A stretch of DNA of 31,502 bases from an uncultured Megasphaera sp. (GTDB lineage: Bacteria; Bacillota; Negativicutes; Veillonellales; Megasphaeraceae). The stretch lies in NCBI GenBank assembly GCA_937895695.1, contig CALBLM010000176.1, positions 1 to 31,502 of the forward strand. The letters run 5' to 3'. Position 1 is the stretch's first letter. The number at the start of each line of letters is the position of its first letter. The position numbers and the translations under genes are program-made. The notes under the pieces were generated by a model that searched no databases, had not been told where the DNA came from, and saw only the letters and a program-made list of their open reading frames with translations. Shown here in pieces: positions 1-8,071 of this stretch.

Positions 1-38
1 GCCTTGTGAATACGGATGTCCACAAGACCCCAACATGT

Positions 39-44
39 ATTATA
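39..44 (-). promoter_or_regulatory. possible -10 box for the gene beyond the left edge
   Basis: A consensus TATAAT reads on the minus strand just after the rplL terminator. A candidate TTTGCA -35 lies only 15 nt upstream, inside the terminator stem, so the match is imperfect. An inverted repeat (CTTGTG at 3-8 and CACAAG at 21-26) follows and could form a leader hairpin. In most bacteria rpoB comes next, but it is outside the window. Confidence 0.3.
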
Positions 45-49
45 GAACC

Positions 50-93
50 AAAAAAGCTCTGCAAACCGCACATTCATGCGATTTGCAGAGCTT
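50..93 (-). terminator. intrinsic terminator of the rplJ-rplL unit
   Basis: Read on the minus strand, an 11-bp stem (55-65 with 82-92) encloses an inner CGCA/TGCG stem (67-70 with 77-80) and is followed by a run of six T (50-55). It begins 18 nt after the rplL stop codon. It would end or attenuate transcription before the next gene to the left. Confidence 0.9.
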
Positions 94-110
94 GTAATTC
101 CCAAAGGAAA

Positions 111-479
111 TTATTTCAATTCAACAGAAGCGCCTGCTTCTTCGAGTTTAGCTTTGAGAGCTTCAGCGTCAGCTTTAGCAACGCCTTCTTTAACAGCTTT
201 AGGAGCGCCATCAACGAGTGCTTTAGCTTCTTTCAAGCCGAGGCCAGTTACTTCACGAACAACTTTGATTACGCCGATTTTTTTGTCGCCAGCAGCTGTG
301 AGGACAACGTCGAATTCGGATTTTTCTTCAGCAGCAGCGCCGCCAGCAGCAGGAGCTGCAGCAACAGCTACAGGAGCTGCAGCAGATACGCCGAATTTTT
401 CTTCCATATCTTTTACGAGTTCGGAAAGTTCCAAAACAGTCATGTTTTCAATGGCTTGCATGATTTCTTCTTTAGTCAT
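111..479 (-). CDS. rplL: 50S ribosomal protein L7/L12
   Basis: Stalk protein of the large ribosomal subunit; its dimers bind L10 and recruit and stimulate translational GTPases. The 122-residue product has the family layout: an N-terminal helical dimerisation domain (MTKEEIMQAIENMTVLELSE), an Ala/Pro/Gly-rich hinge around residues 38-52, and a C-terminal domain with the conserved GLGLKEAKALVDGAPK segment. The ATG at 479 is chosen because AGGAGG lies 8 nt upstream; the reading frame stays open 8 codons further, but those codons have no family similarity and contain the ribosome-binding site. It lies 83 nt downstream of rplJ in the same transcription unit and is followed by a strong terminator. 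Confidence 0.98.
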   Translation of the reverse strand: MTKEEIMQAIENMTVLELSELVKDMEEKFGVSAAAPVAVAAAPAAGGAAAEEKSEFDVVLTAAGDKKIGVIKVVREVTGLGLKEAKALVDGAPKAVKEGVAKADAEALKAKLEEAGASVELK

Positions 480-562
480 TTTAAAATACCTCCATAGTAT
501 CAATTTGTAAATATTTCAGTTTTATTAGTTTCGCCTTGCGATTCAATCTCTATTACGCCGCA

Positions 563-1120
563 TTAAGCACTTTCTTGTTCTGCTTTTTTAGCACGTACTG
601 CGTCAAGCACATAAACCATGTTGCGGATGTTGCCCTGAAGTACGTTGACGAGGCCAGAGATAGGAGCCTGCATGCTGCCAACGATTTTTGCGATAAGTTC
701 GTCGCGGCTTGGCAAGTTTGCCAATGCGTCAACAGATGCTTTGTCAATAACTTGACCATCAGCAATACCGACTTTAACGGTAATAGCTTCTGTCTTTGTT
801 TCTTTCATGAATTCTTTGAGGATTTTAGCCGGAGCTACAACATCTTCTGTAGAATATGCGATAGCTGTCGGACCTTCGAGGAATTCATCTAATCCATTGT
901 AACCGAGTTCATCAGCAGCAATACGAGTTAACGTATTTTTGACAACTTTGTATTCAACACCGCCTTCGCGGAATTTACGACGAAGTTTTGTAACTTCAGC
1001 TACACTTAAGCCGGAAAAACCGACTAAAACAGCACCCTGTGCAGACTGCAGTTTTTCTTTCATTTCTTCAACAACAGCAGCTTTTGCCGGGGATACTTGA
1101 TGTTTTGCATACATAGACAT
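563..1120 (-). CDS. rplJ: 50S ribosomal protein L10
   Basis: L10 anchors the L7/L12 dimers to 23S rRNA at the base of the ribosomal stalk. The 185-residue product carries the family N-terminus (KAAVVEEMKEKLQSAQGAVL), the central LRRKFREGGVEYKVVKNTL segment and the Ala-rich C-terminal helix that binds L7/L12. The ATG at 1120 is preferred because the GGAGGT box lies 9-10 nt upstream; the ATG two codons later would be too far from it. The product probably autoregulates through the leader at 1121-1286, where an L10-leader-like switch is visible. Confidence 0.97.
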   Translation of the reverse strand: MSMYAKHQVSPAKAAVVEEMKEKLQSAQGAVLVGFSGLSVAEVTKLRRKFREGGVEYKVVKNTLTRIAADELGYNGLDEFLEGPTAIAYSTEDVVAPAKILKEFMKETKTEAITVKVGIADGQVIDKASVDALANLPSRDELIAKIVGSMQAPISGLVNVLQGNIRNMVYVLDAVRAKKAEQESA

Positions 1121-1166
1121 GTTTCGATACACCTCCTTGATTTGGGATTTATATCGTCTTAGCAAT

Positions 1167-1195
1167 AAAAAAACGGCCTCATTTACATGAGGCCG
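1167..1195 (-). terminator. attenuator terminator in the rplJ leader
   Basis: On the minus strand CGGCCTCAT, a GTAA loop and ATGAGGCCG form a perfect 9-bp hairpin (1174-1182 with 1187-1195), followed by seven T (1167-1173). It sits between rplA and rplJ, 47 nt before the rplJ start, so it can only work as an attenuator or partial terminator for rplJ-rplL. Confidence 0.85.
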
Positions 1196-1250
1196 AACTA
1201 GTCATAATCACAATCTACTAGTTTTAGCCTCAGATGGCGGACAAGTGTCC
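1188..1250 (-). promoter_or_regulatory. L10 leader: antiterminator and upstream hairpin
   Basis: GCCTCA/TGAGGC (1227-1232 with 1188-1193) and AACTAGT/ACTAGTT (1217-1223 with 1196-1202) form a long stem around a 14-nt loop, with a small internal loop. The stem uses 1188-1202, which overlaps one arm of the terminator at 1174-1195, so the two folds exclude each other. Just upstream, GGACA/TGTCC (1239-1243 with 1246-1250) forms a small hairpin. Position and logic match the known ribosomal protein L10 leader family, in which L10 (with L7/L12) binding controls attenuation; the assignment to that family is inferred. Confidence 0.75.
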
Positions 1251-1256
1251 ATTATA
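1251..1256 (-). promoter_or_regulatory. possible internal -10 box upstream of rplJ
   Basis: TATAAT on the minus strand lies just before the leader structures and after the rplA stop. No good -35 hexamer is seen at the usual spacing, so rplJ-rplL may simply be read through from rplK-rplA. Confidence 0.3.
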
Positions 1257-1286
1257 CATACCTTCAGTCTACAGCTAAGAGAGATA

Positions 1287-2003
1287 TTATTGTTCGTCAG
1301 CTTTTACAACACCTTTAACGCTGAACGGATTGATGTGAATACCAGGGCCCATCGTAGAGCTGATGGTAATCGATTTGATGTACTGGCCTTTAGCACCCGA
1401 CGGTTTTACTTTGACAAGTGTATCGACGAGAGTCGTAAGGTTTTCAATCAATTTATTTGCATCGAAAGATTTTTTACCAATCGGGGAATGAATATTACCG
1501 GCTTTATCTGTGCGGTATTCTACTTTCCCTGCTTTACTTTCGGAAACAGCTTTTGCAACGTCCATCGTTACAGTACCAACCTTCGGGTTAGGCATTAAGC
1601 CTTTAGGACCGAGGATTTTACCTAAACGACCAACTTTACCCATCATTTTCGGAGTAGCAATTGCTACGTCGAAATCGAGCCAGCCGCCTTTGATTTTTTC
1701 AACCAAGTCGTCGCCGCCGACAAAATCAGCGCCAGCTTCTTGAGCTTGTTTTTCTTGTTCGCCTTCAGCAAATACGAGAACTGTCTTGGATTTACCAATG
1801 CCATGGGGCAGAACCAAGGCGCCACGAACCTGCTGGTCAGCATATTTCGGATCTACGTTTAAGTTTACAGCTAATTCAACAGTTTCATCAAATTTAGCTG
1901 TATCCATTTTTTTCAAGATATCTACTGCTTCAGCCGGATCATACAATTTTGTTTTGTCGACCAATTTAGCTGCTTCAGCATATTTCTTGCCTACTTTTGC
2001 CAT
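1287..2003 (-). CDS. rplA: 50S ribosomal protein L1
   Basis: L1 forms the mobile L1 stalk near the ribosomal E site and is a classic translational repressor of its own operon. The 238-residue length is normal. Recognisable are the N-terminal MAKVGKKYAEAAKLVDKTK, the conserved GKVGRLGKILGPKGLMPNPK segment and the C-terminal SITISSTMGPGIHI. The ATG at 2003 has a strong AGGAGG about 8 nt upstream. It lies 68 nt downstream of rplK and is surely cotranscribed with it. A target site for its product is visible before rplK at 2528-2572. Confidence 0.98.
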   Translation of the reverse strand: MAKVGKKYAEAAKLVDKTKLYDPAEAVDILKKMDTAKFDETVELAVNLNVDPKYADQQVRGALVLPHGIGKSKTVLVFAEGEQEKQAQEAGADFVGGDDLVEKIKGGWLDFDVAIATPKMMGKVGRLGKILGPKGLMPNPKVGTVTMDVAKAVSESKAGKVEYRTDKAGNIHSPIGKKSFDANKLIENLTTLVDTLVKVKPSGAKGQYIKSITISSTMGPGIHINPFSVKGVVKADEQ

Positions 2004-2071
2004 GTGTTTTCCTCCTTATGTGGTTTAGCGGGGTGATTGACCCCTTCCACGGGCAGAGAAACCGTTCGAGA

Positions 2072-2497
2072 TTAGTCGACGATTTCGATACCCATGCTGC
2101 GGGCAGTGCCTTCAATCATTTTCATAGCGGCTTCAACGTCGTTAGCGTTGAGGTCCGGCATTTTTGTCGTTGCAATTTCGCGAACTTTATCACGACCAAC
2201 TTTTGCAACTTTTTTCTTGTTCGGTTCGCCCGAAGCTTTGTCGATACCAGCTGCTTTTTTCAAGAGAACAGCAGCAGGCGGTGTTTTTGTAATGAATGTA
2301 AAGGAACGGTCTTCATATACAGTGATTTCAACAGGGATAATGAAACCAGCCTGTTTTGCTGTACGTTCGTTAAATTCCTTTACGAAAGCCATAATGTTGA
2401 CACCAGCCTGGCCTAATGCAGGGCCAATAGGAGGCGCCGGAGTTGCTTTGCCAGCTTCGCACTGAAGCTTAACCATTCTTGTTACTTTTTTTGCCAT
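2072..2497 (-). CDS. rplK: 50S ribosomal protein L11
   Basis: L11 binds the GTPase-associated centre of 23S rRNA and supports factor binding and the stringent response. The 141-residue product contains the family segments PAPPIGPALGQAGVNIM near residue 20 and the C-terminal RNA-binding domain ending GTARSMGIEI. The ATG at 2497 follows an AAGGAGGTG box. It lies downstream of nusG (88-nt gap) and before rplA, the standard order. The gap before it holds a hairpin resembling the L1-binding site of 23S rRNA. Confidence 0.98.
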   Translation of the reverse strand: MAKKVTRMVKLQCEAGKATPAPPIGPALGQAGVNIMAFVKEFNERTAKQAGFIIPVEITVYEDRSFTFITKTPPAAVLLKKAAGIDKASGEPNKKKVAKVGRDKVREIATTKMPDLNANDVEAAMKMIEGTARSMGIEIVD

Positions 2498-2527
2498 GGT
2501 GAGTTACACCTCCTTACATTACAAGAT

Positions 2528-2572
2528 GTGGTAAGCGAATCTTTCGATTCTCCCACTCGCGGCTTACGCCGC
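2528..2572 (-). promoter_or_regulatory. L1-binding mRNA mimic (rplK leader)
   Basis: On the minus strand GTGG-GA-GAATC-GAAA-GATTC-GCTTA-CCAC forms two stems (2546-2550 with 2537-2541; 2553-2556 with 2528-2531) separated by an asymmetric GA/GCTTA internal loop. This is the shape of the L1-binding site on 23S rRNA and of known L11-operon mRNA mimics. A second hairpin, GCGGC-GTAA-GCCGC with a GNRA loop (2559-2572), precedes it. Repression of rplK-rplA by L1 is inferred from the family. Confidence 0.75.
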
Positions 2573-2585
2573 ATTTAGAAGTATA

Positions 2586-3125
2586 TTATTCCAGACTCTT
2601 CTCAATTTGAGAGTAGTCGACTTCTACCACTGTTTCACGGCCAAACATATCAATGAGGCCTTTTACGGTACCTTTTTCTTCATTAATTTCCGTAACGGTA
2701 GCAATGCAGTTTTCAAATGAACCGGATGTGATGCGAACCTGTTCACCAATTTCTACAGAAATTTGTGTCTTCGGTTCATTGTCCATACCCTGAGTTTTCA
2801 AAATCTTTTTGACTTCATCCGGTTCCAACGGAACGGGCTTTGTTGCCGAACCAACAAATCCTGTTACGCCAGGAGTGTTGCGTACGACATACCAAGAACG
2901 GTCATTTACTTCCATTTCAAGTACGACATAGCCCGGATACATTTTACGTTTTACCGTGCGTTTTTTGCCGTCTTTTACCTCTACGACTTCTTCCATCGGC
3001 ACGAGAATTTTACTAATCGTGTCTTCCAAGCCCATGGATTTGACCTTGCGTTCCAGTGTAGCCATTACTTTATTTTCATAACCGGAATACGTATGGATGA
3101 CATACCATTTTTTATCTGATTCCAT
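2586..3125 (-). CDS. nusG: transcription termination/antitermination factor NusG
   Basis: NusG binds the RNA polymerase clamp and modulates pausing, Rho-dependent termination and coupling to the ribosome. The 179-residue product has an N-terminal NGN domain (KWYVIHTYSGYENKV; later MYPGYVVLEMEV and RNTPGVTGFVG) and a C-terminal KOW domain from about residue 123 (EIGEQVRITSGSFENC). The ATG at 3125 lies 16 nt after the secE stop, and its AGGAGG box overlaps that stop, which suggests translational coupling. Length and domains are normal. Confidence 0.98.
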   Translation of the reverse strand: MESDKKWYVIHTYSGYENKVMATLERKVKSMGLEDTISKILVPMEEVVEVKDGKKRTVKRKMYPGYVVLEMEVNDRSWYVVRNTPGVTGFVGSATKPVPLEPDEVKKILKTQGMDNEPKTQISVEIGEQVRITSGSFENCIATVTEINEEKGTVKGLIDMFGRETVVEVDYSQIEKSLE

Positions 3126-3141
3126 CTAAGCGCAGGCCTCC

Positions 3142-3372
3142 TTATCCGACAACATTACGAAGTACTTTAAATAACTGAGAAAATACACCATCTGATGCGC
3201 CGATAATTGCCATAACAACGATCGTTGCAACGATAACCATAACTGTATAGTTAATCAGTTCTCTCTTTGTCGGCCAGATGACCTTCTTCATTTCTACCTT
3301 AACGCCTTGTAAAAATGACTTACCCGGGTTCTTCTTATTCTTTTGTGCTGCTTTTTTAGCTGATTGTGCCAT
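3142..3372 (-). CDS. secE: preprotein translocase subunit SecE
   Basis: Essential small subunit of the SecYEG translocon in the inner membrane. The 76-residue product has a basic N-terminus, the conserved WPTKRELINYT segment in the amphipathic helix and one membrane segment (about residues 46-66), as in short single-span SecE proteins. The ATG at 3372 is chosen over the upstream TTG at 3390 because AGAGG lies about 7 nt before it. It sits between rpmG and nusG, the usual position. Confidence 0.97.
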   Translation of the reverse strand: MAQSAKKAAQKNKKNPGKSFLQGVKVEMKKVIWPTKRELINYTVMVIVATIVVMAIIGASDGVFSQLFKVLRNVVG

Positions 3373-3420
3373 ATAACCTCTCACATCCAAATAAGATCAA
3401 GCAACATCTTATTTCACAAA

Positions 3421-3570
3421 TTATTTTGTTTCTTTATGTAATGTTTCTTTTTTGCAGAACGGGCAGTATTTTTTCAATTCCAAACGATCCGGATTGTTTT
3501 TCTTGTTTTTATTCGTCCGGTAGTTACGCTGTTTGCATTCTGTGCATGCCAATGTAATCGCTGTACGCAT
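3421..3570 (-). CDS. rpmG: 50S ribosomal protein L33
   Basis: A 49-residue gene translated directly from the sequence: it starts MRTAITLACTECKQRNYRT and ends CPFCKKETLHKETK. The two CxxC pairs (Cys9/Cys12 and Cys36/Cys39) show it is the zinc-binding form of L33. The ATG at 3570 is preceded by AGAGGTG and AAGGA. It lies 48 nt upstream of secE; no tRNA-Trp gene lies between them, unlike in some genomes. It is the first gene of the unit, with a promoter about 70 nt further upstream. Confidence 0.97.
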   Translation of the reverse strand: MRTAITLACTECKQRNYRTNKNKKNNPDRLELKKYCPFCKKETLHKETK

Positions 3571-3644
3571 TCCTTACACCTCTCTTAATCGATAGTCTAT
3601 GATAAATAGTCGCAAGCCGATTGCCTGCGTAAGACTGCCTTTAT

Positions 3645-3673
3645 AATGTATCACACCTATAAGGCTAAGTCAA
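3645..3673 (-). promoter_or_regulatory. promoter of rpmG-secE-nusG
   Basis: On the minus strand TTGACT (3668-3673) is separated by exactly 17 nt from TACATT (3645-3650), about 75 nt upstream of rpmG. It is the only good -35/-10 pair found in the 3571-3767 gap. Confidence 0.6.
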
Positions 3674-3767
3674 GAAAATTTTTTTTGTAACTTAAAAAAA
3701 GCTAGGCTAATTCTTTGCGCCTAACTCTTTATTACTATATCATGCATTACAAAAAATGTCAATATAT

Positions 3768-3806
3768 AAAAAGACAGCCTGTCTAATCACATAAAGACAA
3801 GCTGTC
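3768..3806 (-). terminator. terminator of the YhaO/YhaN operon
   Basis: On the minus strand a 12-nt stem (3773-3784 with 3795-3806, one mismatch) is followed by five T (3768-3772). It starts 10 nt after the stop codon of the ATPase gene. Confidence 0.85.
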
Positions 3807-3815
3807 CTTTTATAT

Positions 3816-6800
3816 TTATTCTTCGCGAATTGTGCCTTGTTCAATTTCAAAAAGATGTATTGTATCCGTTTCTCCTGCCAATGTTTGCCGCACTTCCTTG
3901 GCAATGTCTCGCGTGGTCTTGGAACAGGTAAATAGAAAAATCTGTTCTTTCTTGCCAAGATCCGCTAAAAACTGCATCGCTTCTTTTTGTCGCTGTTCAT
4001 CAAAACGAACAAAAATATCATCTAAAATAAGCGGCATCGGTTCAATTTGTTTGGAGAATGCCATCGCCAAGCTAATGCGAATGGCCAAGTATATTTGGTC
4101 TCCTAAACCGCTGCTCCATTGCTTTTCTGGAATTCGTCGTTGCGTTCCATCGACAGCATATAACTGTTTGCCGTCAAACGTAGCCTGTAAGGTATATCTT
4201 CCTTGTGTCATCAAATGCAAATAATCACTTGCCTGACGAATAACAATGGGCTGACGGACTCGTTCATAATACGCCTGTGCTTCACCGAGCATATACTGTG
4301 CAAATGCATACGTAAGCCAATCATTGACTTTAGTATCCAATTCGGCTTTGCGGTTTTGTTTTTCCTGCAACAGTTTATGATACGTATCACTTTTAGCCAT
4401 TTGGCTAAGGCGTTCAATAAATGTTCCCCGTTTTTCAGCTACTTCAGCCAGTTTCTTTTCTGATTCAGCAATTTTCTTTTCATAATAGGTTCGTTCATCG
4501 GTCCAATTTTTCAATGTATGGATTTTTAATTCATGTCGCAATGCAGCCAAATTTTTCGGATTTTTTGCAATGAGCCGAATATGTGCTTCTGATTGTTCAT
4601 AAATTTCTTTATATTGTTTAAACTGGCGGAATTTAAGAACTTTACTGCGAAATTCACCAACTGTCTGCGCACCGGTCAAAACCAGTAAATCTCGTTGCTG
4701 ACGTTGCCGAATTTCTTTATCCTTTTTCAGTTCTTCAATCTGCGCATTCCGTTCTTTTTGCTGCTTATCTTGTTCTTTTGCCACTTCTGCCTGTACGCGA
4801 ATCTGCTGCCATTGCTTATATACACGTTCTACTTGTTCCGGCACAACGTCTGCAGTAATTCCGATTTCCCGAAACAGCTGCTCTACACCATCGTGCCATT
4901 GGGAAATATGGTTTTGCAATTCTTCTTTCCGTTTTTGCCAAGTATGCATGGACTGCGTTACATGTTGCCATTTTTCCCAAATTTCTTTCGCTTCCTGAAC
5001 ATGTTCTATCGAAAGTTTGGGAAAGCCTGTCGTCGTCAACCAATTTTCCCACGCTGTACGGCAGGTATCTACTTTTTCTTTCCAATCCTTTCCTTCTTTA
5101 TCCCACTTGTCATAGATTGCATCGTACATGACTTTCTGTTCTTTTTCCCATGCTGTTTTAGTTTCATAGGTTTTCCAATCCATATACATTTTGCGAACTT
5201 CATCTAGTTTTTGAGTCCAAACTTCCAAACTGTCAGATGCCTGAACGTCTAAATGCGCTTGATCCGCCAAAGTCATTAAGGTATCTTCCATTCCTTTTTT
5301 TCGCAATTCCAATTCTTCAATTTTCTTAGGAATGCGTCCGGCATTGATCCGTTGTTTACCATAAAAAGCTGCTGCTATAACAGCACATCCCAAAGTTCCG
5401 CCGAATCCCATCATCTGATCCACATCATACATAAACGTCAATGCCAGCAGCGCAATAGCTCCTATAAAAAATAATCCTGAAAGAATAGCAAAACCATGTG
5501 AATTATTACCGGATTCACTTTGCAGCCATTGCAGTTGTTCTTCTATTTTTTGCCGTTCTAATAAGGAAGCTTGAATCGCTGATACGGCTTTCCCAATTAC
5601 GGTCCATTCTTCTTTAGTATGTCCCGATTCTTCTTCTGATTTTTCCGGAAGAGAGGTAACATTTTTAGGCTTAGCAGCCTGCCATTTTTCTGTTTCCTGC
5701 GTAAATCGGTTCAAACTTGCTGCCAGTGACAAGCCTCTAGCCCAATCAACATGATCTGGCACCGTCTGTCCACTCCACGGTTTTAATTTTTCTACATATT
5801 GATTTTGTTCAAACTGCCAATCCATTTCAGTATCCGCATGGTCTTCTATTTCCAACAGCCCCTGTTTCCATTCCGTTGTGTGTTGAAAAATATCATCCAG
5901 CTGGGCACCGCAGATAAGCCATTTATTCCACTCTGGCTGAAATGCCGGGCCTTCTCGGGAAATAGAGGCTAATTTTTTGATCTGTTCTTCAATTTCTTTG
6001 ATTTTATTTTCCAAATCCGTCCATTTTTGTGCGCCATCTTCAGGAAACTGGGCCACATCTGCCAAGTCCTGCATCCGTTTCATCGCATCTTGGCCGCGCT
6101 TGTATACATCCCACGCAGCAATCGGCATAGATATTTTTTCAATTTGCTGCTTTGTTTCTTCAATATCAAGGCGAATCCTATTTTCTATTTCATGTGTTGT
6201 TCGTTCATGTTTTTGTAATTCGGCAAACTCATTTTCATCATATGCCAGGCTATGAATACGGCGGTCAAAATCACGTTGTTCATGTAAAAGGGCATTAATC
6301 GGCTTTTTCCCCTGCGGAGACGCCACGAGTAGCTCTCCCATAAGCCGGGTCAAATCCCGTCGCGTTGTCCCCATGCGAACACCGCCTTCAATGCTAAAAA
6401 AATGACTGCGAACTTCTTCACTGGATAAAATCTTAAATCCTTGCAAGTCCTCCAATCCCATAGCAAATACCTGATCGTACGTCCGGCGATCTAGTCCATG
6501 CCACCATAATTCTGACGGTTCTTCATGAATCGTAAGATCTCCGTCTGTCATATACGATTCCTTTTCATTACGGTAAATACGATATTCATGCCCATCATCA
6601 CGACGTATATCCATATGGCCTTTATATCCGCGCCAATCGCCTCGCTGATAGCCAAAAAACATGGAGCGAACATATTTCATGAGAGTCGTCTTGCCGCTTT
6701 CATTTTGGCCATGCATAACGATAAGTCCCTTGTCTGGCGGATTCCATTCCACATTGTGATAGATGCCAAATTCATTTAAATTCATTTGTATAATTTTCAT
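3816..6800 (-). CDS. YhaN-like SMC/Rad50-type AAA ATPase (DNA repair exonuclease partner)
   Basis: Large ATPase of the SbcC/Rad50-like YhaN family, expected to pair with the adjacent YhaO-like nuclease. In 994 residues it shows a Walker A motif GQNESGKTT at 31-39, long charged coiled-coil stretches between about 190 and 850, and C-terminal ATPase signatures (SSGLGDQIYLAIRISLAMAF, then Walker B LILDDIFVRFDEQR near 924). Two hydrophobic segments at about 436-458 and 463-481 interrupt the coiled coil and could be membrane spans, as seen in YhaN homologues but not in SbcC. The ATG at 6800 follows the upstream stop by 6 nt, with a GAGGATA box. A terminator follows. The real substrate is unknown. 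Confidence 0.88.
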   Translation of the reverse strand: MKIIQMNLNEFGIYHNVEWNPPDKGLIVMHGQNESGKTTLMKYVRSMFFGYQRGDWRGYKGHMDIRRDDGHEYRIYRNEKESYMTDGDLTIHEEPSELWWHGLDRRTYDQVFAMGLEDLQGFKILSSEEVRSHFFSIEGGVRMGTTRRDLTRLMGELLVASPQGKKPINALLHEQRDFDRRIHSLAYDENEFAELQKHERTTHEIENRIRLDIEETKQQIEKISMPIAAWDVYKRGQDAMKRMQDLADVAQFPEDGAQKWTDLENKIKEIEEQIKKLASISREGPAFQPEWNKWLICGAQLDDIFQHTTEWKQGLLEIEDHADTEMDWQFEQNQYVEKLKPWSGQTVPDHVDWARGLSLAASLNRFTQETEKWQAAKPKNVTSLPEKSEEESGHTKEEWTVIGKAVSAIQASLLERQKIEEQLQWLQSESGNNSHGFAILSGLFFIGAIALLALTFMYDVDQMMGFGGTLGCAVIAAAFYGKQRINAGRIPKKIEELELRKKGMEDTLMTLADQAHLDVQASDSLEVWTQKLDEVRKMYMDWKTYETKTAWEKEQKVMYDAIYDKWDKEGKDWKEKVDTCRTAWENWLTTTGFPKLSIEHVQEAKEIWEKWQHVTQSMHTWQKRKEELQNHISQWHDGVEQLFREIGITADVVPEQVERVYKQWQQIRVQAEVAKEQDKQQKERNAQIEELKKDKEIRQRQQRDLLVLTGAQTVGEFRSKVLKFRQFKQYKEIYEQSEAHIRLIAKNPKNLAALRHELKIHTLKNWTDERTYYEKKIAESEKKLAEVAEKRGTFIERLSQMAKSDTYHKLLQEKQNRKAELDTKVNDWLTYAFAQYMLGEAQAYYERVRQPIVIRQASDYLHLMTQGRYTLQATFDGKQLYAVDGTQRRIPEKQWSSGLGDQIYLAIRISLAMAFSKQIEPMPLILDDIFVRFDEQRQKEAMQFLADLGKKEQIFLFTCSKTTRDIAKEVRQTLAGETDTIHLFEIEQGTIREE

Positions 6801-6806
6801 ACGTAT

Positions 6807-8069
6807 CTATCCTCTTTTATCTGTAAGCAGCTTCTGCATACCCAGCCATTTTGCTTTTTCAAATGCCTCTAGAAGACGGGCATCGGATATGTCGCGTCCA
6901 TACGCACCAAGGCGTTCAAATTCCGGTCGTTCCTGAAGAATGGCCCGCAGCGTCTTCAATTTTTCTTCCTTCGGCAGATCATCTATTTTATCACTTATGT
7001 TTAAATAATCTCCTACCGTATCCGGAAGTTTACTACGTTCTGTTAAATTGATCTTAGGACGAGCCATATTACGCAGCCGTTCTACCATAACAAAAGCATA
7101 TTTTCCCTGTTCTTCTTCACGCCAACTGTCTATCCAGTACTGTGTCGCTTCCGGATTGTTAATAACGTGATACATACTGCCTGCACCGACAAAATTAACC
7201 GTAAGAAACGTTGGTTTTCCAACTTCTCGTCGTATTTTTTCTTTCGTAAATCGGACTGCCTCCCGTAATTCAGATACCGATTCAATAGAATCAATGGGAA
7301 TATCTACGCTTTCCCAGCGAACGATGCTAGTATCTACAAATTCAATATCTGTCGTGCCATAAGGTCCCACTTCGACATAATAACAGCCTCTGGGACCGGT
7401 TTCCGTGCAATCCAGGCCCTGCGGGTTGCCGGCATATACAATATACGGTTTATCACAAACGATTTGATGCGCATGTACATGTCCCAATGCCCAGTAATCC
7501 ATACCGCTTTCCTTTAAATCGGTCAAACTGCACGGTGCGTATGTTGATTGTCCACCAATTTGGGTGTGCAACAAGCCGATAGCATAATGGTCTGCTGACG
7601 TTCGACTAAAATTCCACGCTAAATTATCTCTTTGTTCCTGATGAGCATAACTTTGTCCATATACGGCTGCCACTTCTTCACCATCTACAATCAGCGGCAT
7701 GCGTTCCACTTTTTCCGTACTGAATATATGTACATTGGGCGGAAAAGGTATCTTCGCCTGCCAAGCATCCAAAGGATCATGGTTGCCAAGAACAGCAAAA
7801 ACCTGTATATCATTTTGGGCCAATTTATGAAGAAGACGCACGTAATCCAGCTGCGCCGTTAAATTATGCTCAGCACTCGTATACACATCGCCGCTAATAA
7901 GTACGGCATGCACTTGTTTATCAATGGCAAGCTGCACTACTTTTTGAAATGCCCGCATCGTCGCATTACCAACAATACGCTGCCAGCGTTCATCAATGGA
8001 GGCAATGTCGCGAAACGGACTACCTAAGTGCAAATCACCGCAATGAATGAAACGTAAACTCTTTGCCAT
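6807..8069 (-). CDS. YhaO-like metallophosphoesterase (putative DNA repair exonuclease)
   Basis: SbcD/Mre11-type calcineurin-like phosphoesterase, likely the nuclease partner of the following ATPase. The 420-residue product contains the metal-binding motifs in order: GDLH (11-14), GDVY (60-63), LGNHD (94-98), LLHTQ and finally GHVHAH. The ATG at 8069 is chosen because AAGGA lies just upstream and the earlier in-frame codons overlap the preceding gene. It begins only 2 nt after the regulator stop codon, so translation is probably coupled. In Bacillus the yhaO-yhaN pair is followed by yhaM; that third gene is absent here. Confidence 0.88.
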   Translation of the reverse strand: MAKSLRFIHCGDLHLGSPFRDIASIDERWQRIVGNATMRAFQKVVQLAIDKQVHAVLISGDVYTSAEHNLTAQLDYVRLLHKLAQNDIQVFAVLGNHDPLDAWQAKIPFPPNVHIFSTEKVERMPLIVDGEEVAAVYGQSYAHQEQRDNLAWNFSRTSADHYAIGLLHTQIGGQSTYAPCSLTDLKESGMDYWALGHVHAHQIVCDKPYIVYAGNPQGLDCTETGPRGCYYVEVGPYGTTDIEFVDTSIVRWESVDIPIDSIESVSELREAVRFTKEKIRREVGKPTFLTVNFVGAGSMYHVINNPEATQYWIDSWREEEQGKYAFVMVERLRNMARPKINLTERSKLPDTVGDYLNISDKIDDLPKEEKLKTLRAILQERPEFERLGAYGRDISDARLLEAFEKAKWLGMQKLLTDKRG

Positions 8070-8071
8070 TC

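Noticed and set aside
6..510. Two long plus-strand frames over rplL
   Set aside because: Both are antisense shadows of the rplL gene, whose protein is unmistakable.
2631..2646. TGTTTCACG, a perfect left half of parS
   Set aside because: The right half does not match, and the stretch is coding sequence inside nusG.
3373..3420. tRNA-Trp gene between rpmG and secE
   Set aside because: The gap is only 48 nt and contains no cloverleaf; some genomes have this tRNA there but this one does not.
4695..5207. 170-codon plus-strand frame rich in Phe and Leu
   Set aside because: It is antisense to the coiled-coil region of the ATPase gene and has no start signal or family resemblance; Lys/Glu-rich coding gives such shadow frames.
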